Assembly (NCBI RefSeq): GCF_016756535.1
Contig: NZ_AP023248.1
Coordinates: 124,001 to 188,000 of the forward strand
Origin: Mesorhizobium sp. 131-2-1
GTDB lineage: Bacteria > Pseudomonadota > Alphaproteobacteria > Rhizobiales > Rhizobiaceae
DNA length: 64,000 bases
Direction: 5' to 3'
A model generated the notes under the pieces. That model saw only the letters and a list, made by a program, of their open reading frames with translations, was not told the origin of the DNA and did not search any database. This document shows, piece after piece, positions 61,714 through 64,000 of this stretch (position 1 is its first letter; every line of letters begins with the position of its first letter). The translations under genes and the position numbers were made by a program.

Positions 61714-62274
61714 TCAGATGCCGAGCGCGATTTCGCGGCTGGCCGCCTGCAGCAGTCCCCAGACGTGATCGGCGAAAGAGCGCCAGACCTCGATGCGGAA
61801 CCGGTTTTCGTCGTGGCGGATCAAGATGATCTGCGCCTTGTCGAAAATGGTGCGTGTTCCGGTGCCCGATGGCATGGTGTCGAAATCGAAGGCGCAGGCC
61901 GAGCGCAGCGCCAGCACCGCAGCTTGACCTTCGACGGCGATGCCGATCTCGCGATGACCGACATCGACCAGGCTGTGCGGGCAGCTGGCATAGAGCGCGG
62001 CGAAAGTGGTTTCGATGGAGCGGCTCTCAGCGATAGGCGCATAGAGCTGCCACTCGTCCGGGCCAAGGCAAAGCGCCAGCCTGCCACCCGAAGTCGCGGT
62101 CGCGCCGATCGTCGCCGGCAGTACGCAGCCAAAGGCTTTCGAGGCCGCTCCGAGGTTTTCCGGCGCGATGCGGAGATTGAAGCGCGAAGAATCCTCGGCG
62201 TCGTGGATGATGAGGGAGGATCGCTCGGCAAGTGAGATCCGCTGCCCCATCAGTGGGTGGCGTTCCTGCAGCAT
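61714..62274 (-). CDS. soxG: Sarcosine oxidase gamma subunit
   Basis: A 186-residue SoxG-family protein. Its pattern is [68 protein letters not shown] ([16 protein letters not shown]), [15 protein letters not shown] and the C-terminal [12 protein letters not shown], related to the GcvT/YgfZ fold. It is the small subunit of the four-part sarcosine oxidase. ATG 62274 has GGAG upstream and lies ten bases behind the soxA stop. Confidence 0.88.
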   Translation of the reverse strand: MLQERHPLMGQRISLAERSSLIIHDAEDSSRFNLRIAPENLGAASKAFGCVLPATIGATATSGGRLALCLGPDEWQLYAPIAESRSIETTFAALYASCPHSLVDVGHREIGIAVEGQAAVLALRSACAFDFDTMPSGTGTRTIFDKAQIILIRHDENRFRIEVWRSFADHVWGLLQAASREIALGI

Positions 62275-62284
62275 GATGGTTCTC

Positions 62285-64000
62285 CTAGGCGTTCAGGCGC
62301 TTGTTTTCCGGATCGACGAACACCATGCCCACGATCTCAGCTTCGTGGGTGATGTCCGGCATCGGCACATGAATGGTCTGGCCTTCCTTCGCCCGCCCGC
62401 CCTCGACGATTGCGAGTGCGATCGAGCGTCCGAGTGTCTCGCTCCAGTAGGACGAGGTGACGTGACCAGCCATCCTCATCGGCACCTTCTGGTTCGGGTC
62501 GAAGACGATCTGAGCCCCCTCCTCCAGCACGGTCTTGGGATCGCTCGTCAGCAGCCCGACCAGTTGCTTGCGGTCGGCCATGAGCATGTCGGGGCGGGCG
62601 AGCGAGCGCTTGCCGACGAAATCCGGCTTGGTCTTGCCGATGGCCCAGGCAAGGCTCGCATCATCCGGCGTCACCGTGCCGTCGGTGTCCTGGCCGACGA
62701 TGATGTAGCCCTTCTCGGCACGCAGCACGTGCATTGTCTCGGTGCCATAGGGCGTGATGCCGTATTTGCGGCCGGTGTCGTACAGCGCTTCCCAGACAGC
62801 GCGGCCATAGCGCGCCGGCACGTTGACCTCGAAGCCGAGTTCGCCGGTGAAGGAGACGCGGAACAGCCTGGTCGGCACGCCGCAGATCTTGCCCTCGGCG
62901 ACCGACATATGGGGGAACGCCTCGTTGGTGAGATCGATGCCTTCGACCAGCGGCTCGATAAGCTTGCGGGCGTTCGGCCCGTTCAGCGCGATCACCGCCC
63001 ATTGTTCCGTTGTCGAGGTCAGCCAGACCTTCAGATCGGGCCATTCGGTCTGCAGATAATCCTCCATCATGGCGAGCACCCGCGCGGCGCCGCCGGTCGT
63101 GGTCGTGACATGGAAGCGGTCCGTCGAAAGCCGGCCGATGACGCCGTCATCGCGGATGAAGCCGTCCTCGCCGAGCAGCAGGCCATAGCGCAGCCGTCCC
63201 GGCGCCAGCTTGGTCCAGGCGTTGGTATACATGCGGTTCATGAACTCGGCCGCATCCGGACCGACGATTTCGATCTTGCCGAGCGTCGAAGCGTCGAACA
63301 TGCCGAGCGACTGGCGCGTCGCCCGGCATTCCCGCGCCACGGCCTGGTGCATATCCTCGCCCTGCTTGGGGAAATACCAGGCGCGCCGCCACAGCGACAC
63401 CGGCTCGTAGGCCGCGCCGTTCTCCTCAGCCCAGCTGTCGATCGCCGTCTTGCGCGTTACCTCGAACAGTTCGCCGCGATTGTAACCGGCGAAGGCGCCG
63501 AAGGTGGTTGGCGTGTAGGGCGGGCGGAAAGTGGTCAGCCCTACCGACGGCGATGGTCGCTTAACCGCGTCCGACGCGATAGAGAGGCCGTTCATATTCG
63601 ACGTCTTGCCCTGGTCGGTCGCCATGCCGGTGGTGGTGTAGCGCTTGATGTGCTCGATCGACTTGAACCCTTCGCGGACGGCAAGGCGAATGTCCTTGGC
63701 GGTCACATCGTTCTGGAAGTCGACAAAGGCCTTGGCCCAGGACGCGTTCTTGTCTGACGGCAGTTCGCGGTTGCTGACGCCAGTGCAGAGCACCTCGCCT
63801 TCCACCGCATAGGAACCGGCGATTGCGCTGAAGCCGGCATCGATCGCCGCCGCGGCTCCCGCCGAAGCGCCTTCCACCAAACACTCTTTCAGACCGAATT
63901 TGCCATTGCCGGCGCCGGCGCACCGGCTGTCTTCAGTGCGCGCGCCCGGCAGGAACATCTGCCGCTCCTCGTTCCAGTCGAGCTTGCCCTTGGTGTGTGA
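62285..64000 (-). CDS. soxA: Sarcosine oxidase alpha subunit, C-terminal part
   Basis: The open frame runs from the right window edge (first visible codons SHTKGKLDWNEERQMFLPG) to TGA at 62285, 571 codons of a protein that is usually about 1000 residues. Seen are DFQNDVTAKDIRLAVREGFKSIEHIKRYTT in two parts (DFQNDVTAKDI and EGFKSIEHIKRYTTTGMATDQGK), then the GcvT-like folate-binding half: RPPYTPTTFGAFAG, EPVSLWRRAWYFPK, GRLRYGLLLGEDGFIRDDG, HVTTTTGGAARVL, GELGFEVNVPARYG and RAEKGYIIVGQDTDGT. It oxidises sarcosine and transfers the methyl carbon to tetrahydrofolate. The ATG at 63958 is internal, not the start. soxB and soxD should lie to the right. Confidence 0.93.
   Translation of the reverse strand, partial: SHTKGKLDWNEERQMFLPGARTEDSRCAGAGNGKFGLKECLVEGASAGAAAAIDAGFSAIAGSYAVEGEVLCTGVSNRELPSDKNASWAKAFVDFQNDVTAKDIRLAVREGFKSIEHIKRYTTTGMATDQGKTSNMNGLSIASDAVKRPSPSVGLTTFRPPYTPTTFGAFAGYNRGELFEVTRKTAIDSWAEENGAAYEPVSLWRRAWYFPKQGEDMHQAVARECRATRQSLGMFDASTLGKIEIVGPDAAEFMNRMYTNAWTKLAPGRLRYGLLLGEDGFIRDDGVIGRLSTDRFHVTTTTGGAARVLAMMEDYLQTEWPDLKVWLTSTTEQWAVIALNGPNARKLIEPLVEGIDLTNEAFPHMSVAEGKICGVPTRLFRVSFTGELGFEVNVPARYGRAVWEALYDTGRKYGITPYGTETMHVLRAEKGYIIVGQDTDGTVTPDDASLAWAIGKTKPDFVGKRSLARPDMLMADRKQLVGLLTSDPKTVLEEGAQIVFDPNQKVPMRMAGHVTSSYWSETLGRSIALAIVEGGRAKEGQTIHVPMPDITHEAEIVGMVFVDPENKRLNA

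Noticed and set aside
1..64000. tRNA, rRNA or CRISPR arrays
   Set aside because: No cloverleaf-like stretch, no rRNA-like block and no regularly spaced direct repeats were seen on reading; a covariance-model scan would be decisive.

Overview
The window reads as accessory DNA of an alphaproteobacterium of the order Rhizobiales, most likely a Mesorhizobium-like soil or symbiotic bacterium. The reasons are GC-rich coding with rhizobial-type operon structure, VirB/TrbM-type conjugation genes, many amino-acid and opine-type catabolic genes, and a palindromic intergenic repeat of a kind I associate with Mesorhizobium. No rRNA, tRNA or CRISPR was seen. The species assignment is inference.

Region 1 (1-7.8 kb) is the edge of a conjugation or type IV secretion locus: a cut-off VirB2-like pilin gene, a VirB1-like lytic transglycosylase, a TrbM/KikA-like protein, several small exported proteins, a two-domain XRE regulator, and a tightly coupled four-gene operon (response regulator, FkbM methyltransferase, exported molybdopterin-domain-like protein, histidine kinase). 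One DNA element (TAGTAAAGTGTCAA) occurs three times, always reading toward a gene of this set, and looks like the shared promoter or operator. Region 2 (7.8-11.8 kb) is a seam: a haloacetate dehalogenase remnant, a cation/proton antiporter flanked by two inverted copies of a palindromic repeat, an AT-rich patch and a decayed GNAT gene.

Region 3 (11.8-26 kb) is cassette A. It has a class III PLP enzyme, a hydroxylysine-kinase-like phosphotransferase, a HAD hydrolase, an aldehyde dehydrogenase, a D-threonine-aldolase-like enzyme, a two-domain GNAT and an ornithine-cyclodeaminase-like protein. A LysR regulator then faces an operon of four-carbon-acid kinase, PdxA2-like dehydrogenase, a TIM-barrel/cupin fusion and an L-threonine aldolase. 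Region 4 (26.5-38 kb) is one long minus-strand run: peptide/opine-type ABC transporter, flavin oxidase, thrC, thrB, kbl, tdh. Read as a pathway it would take homoserine through threonine to glycine and acetyl-CoA.

Region 5 (38-50 kb) holds a broken tartrate dehydrogenase gene and cassette B, which repeats most parts of cassette A (phosphotransferase, class III PLP enzyme, HAD, two-domain GNAT, aldehyde dehydrogenase). Cassette B also carries a flavin oxidase, a cupin, a GntR regulator and two closely related Lrp regulators. A 948-bp internally deleted Tn3-family element closes this region.

Region 6 (51.5-64 kb) is an almost complete creatinine/N-methylhydantoin route: NCS1 permease, ATP-dependent hydantoinase subunits HyuB and HyuA, N-carbamoylsarcosine amidase and a LysR regulator, followed by soxA (cut by the window edge), soxG, glyA and sdaA. 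Sarcosine would become glycine, then serine, then pyruvate. Glycine is thus a shared intermediate: the threonine aldolases, Tdh/Kbl and sarcosine oxidase could all feed GlyA and SdaA. The most interesting leads are the paired kinase + PLP phospho-lyase cassettes, the homoserine-to-glycine operon, the shared conjugation operator, the TIM-cupin fusion, and a terminator placed between the amidase and hyuA.
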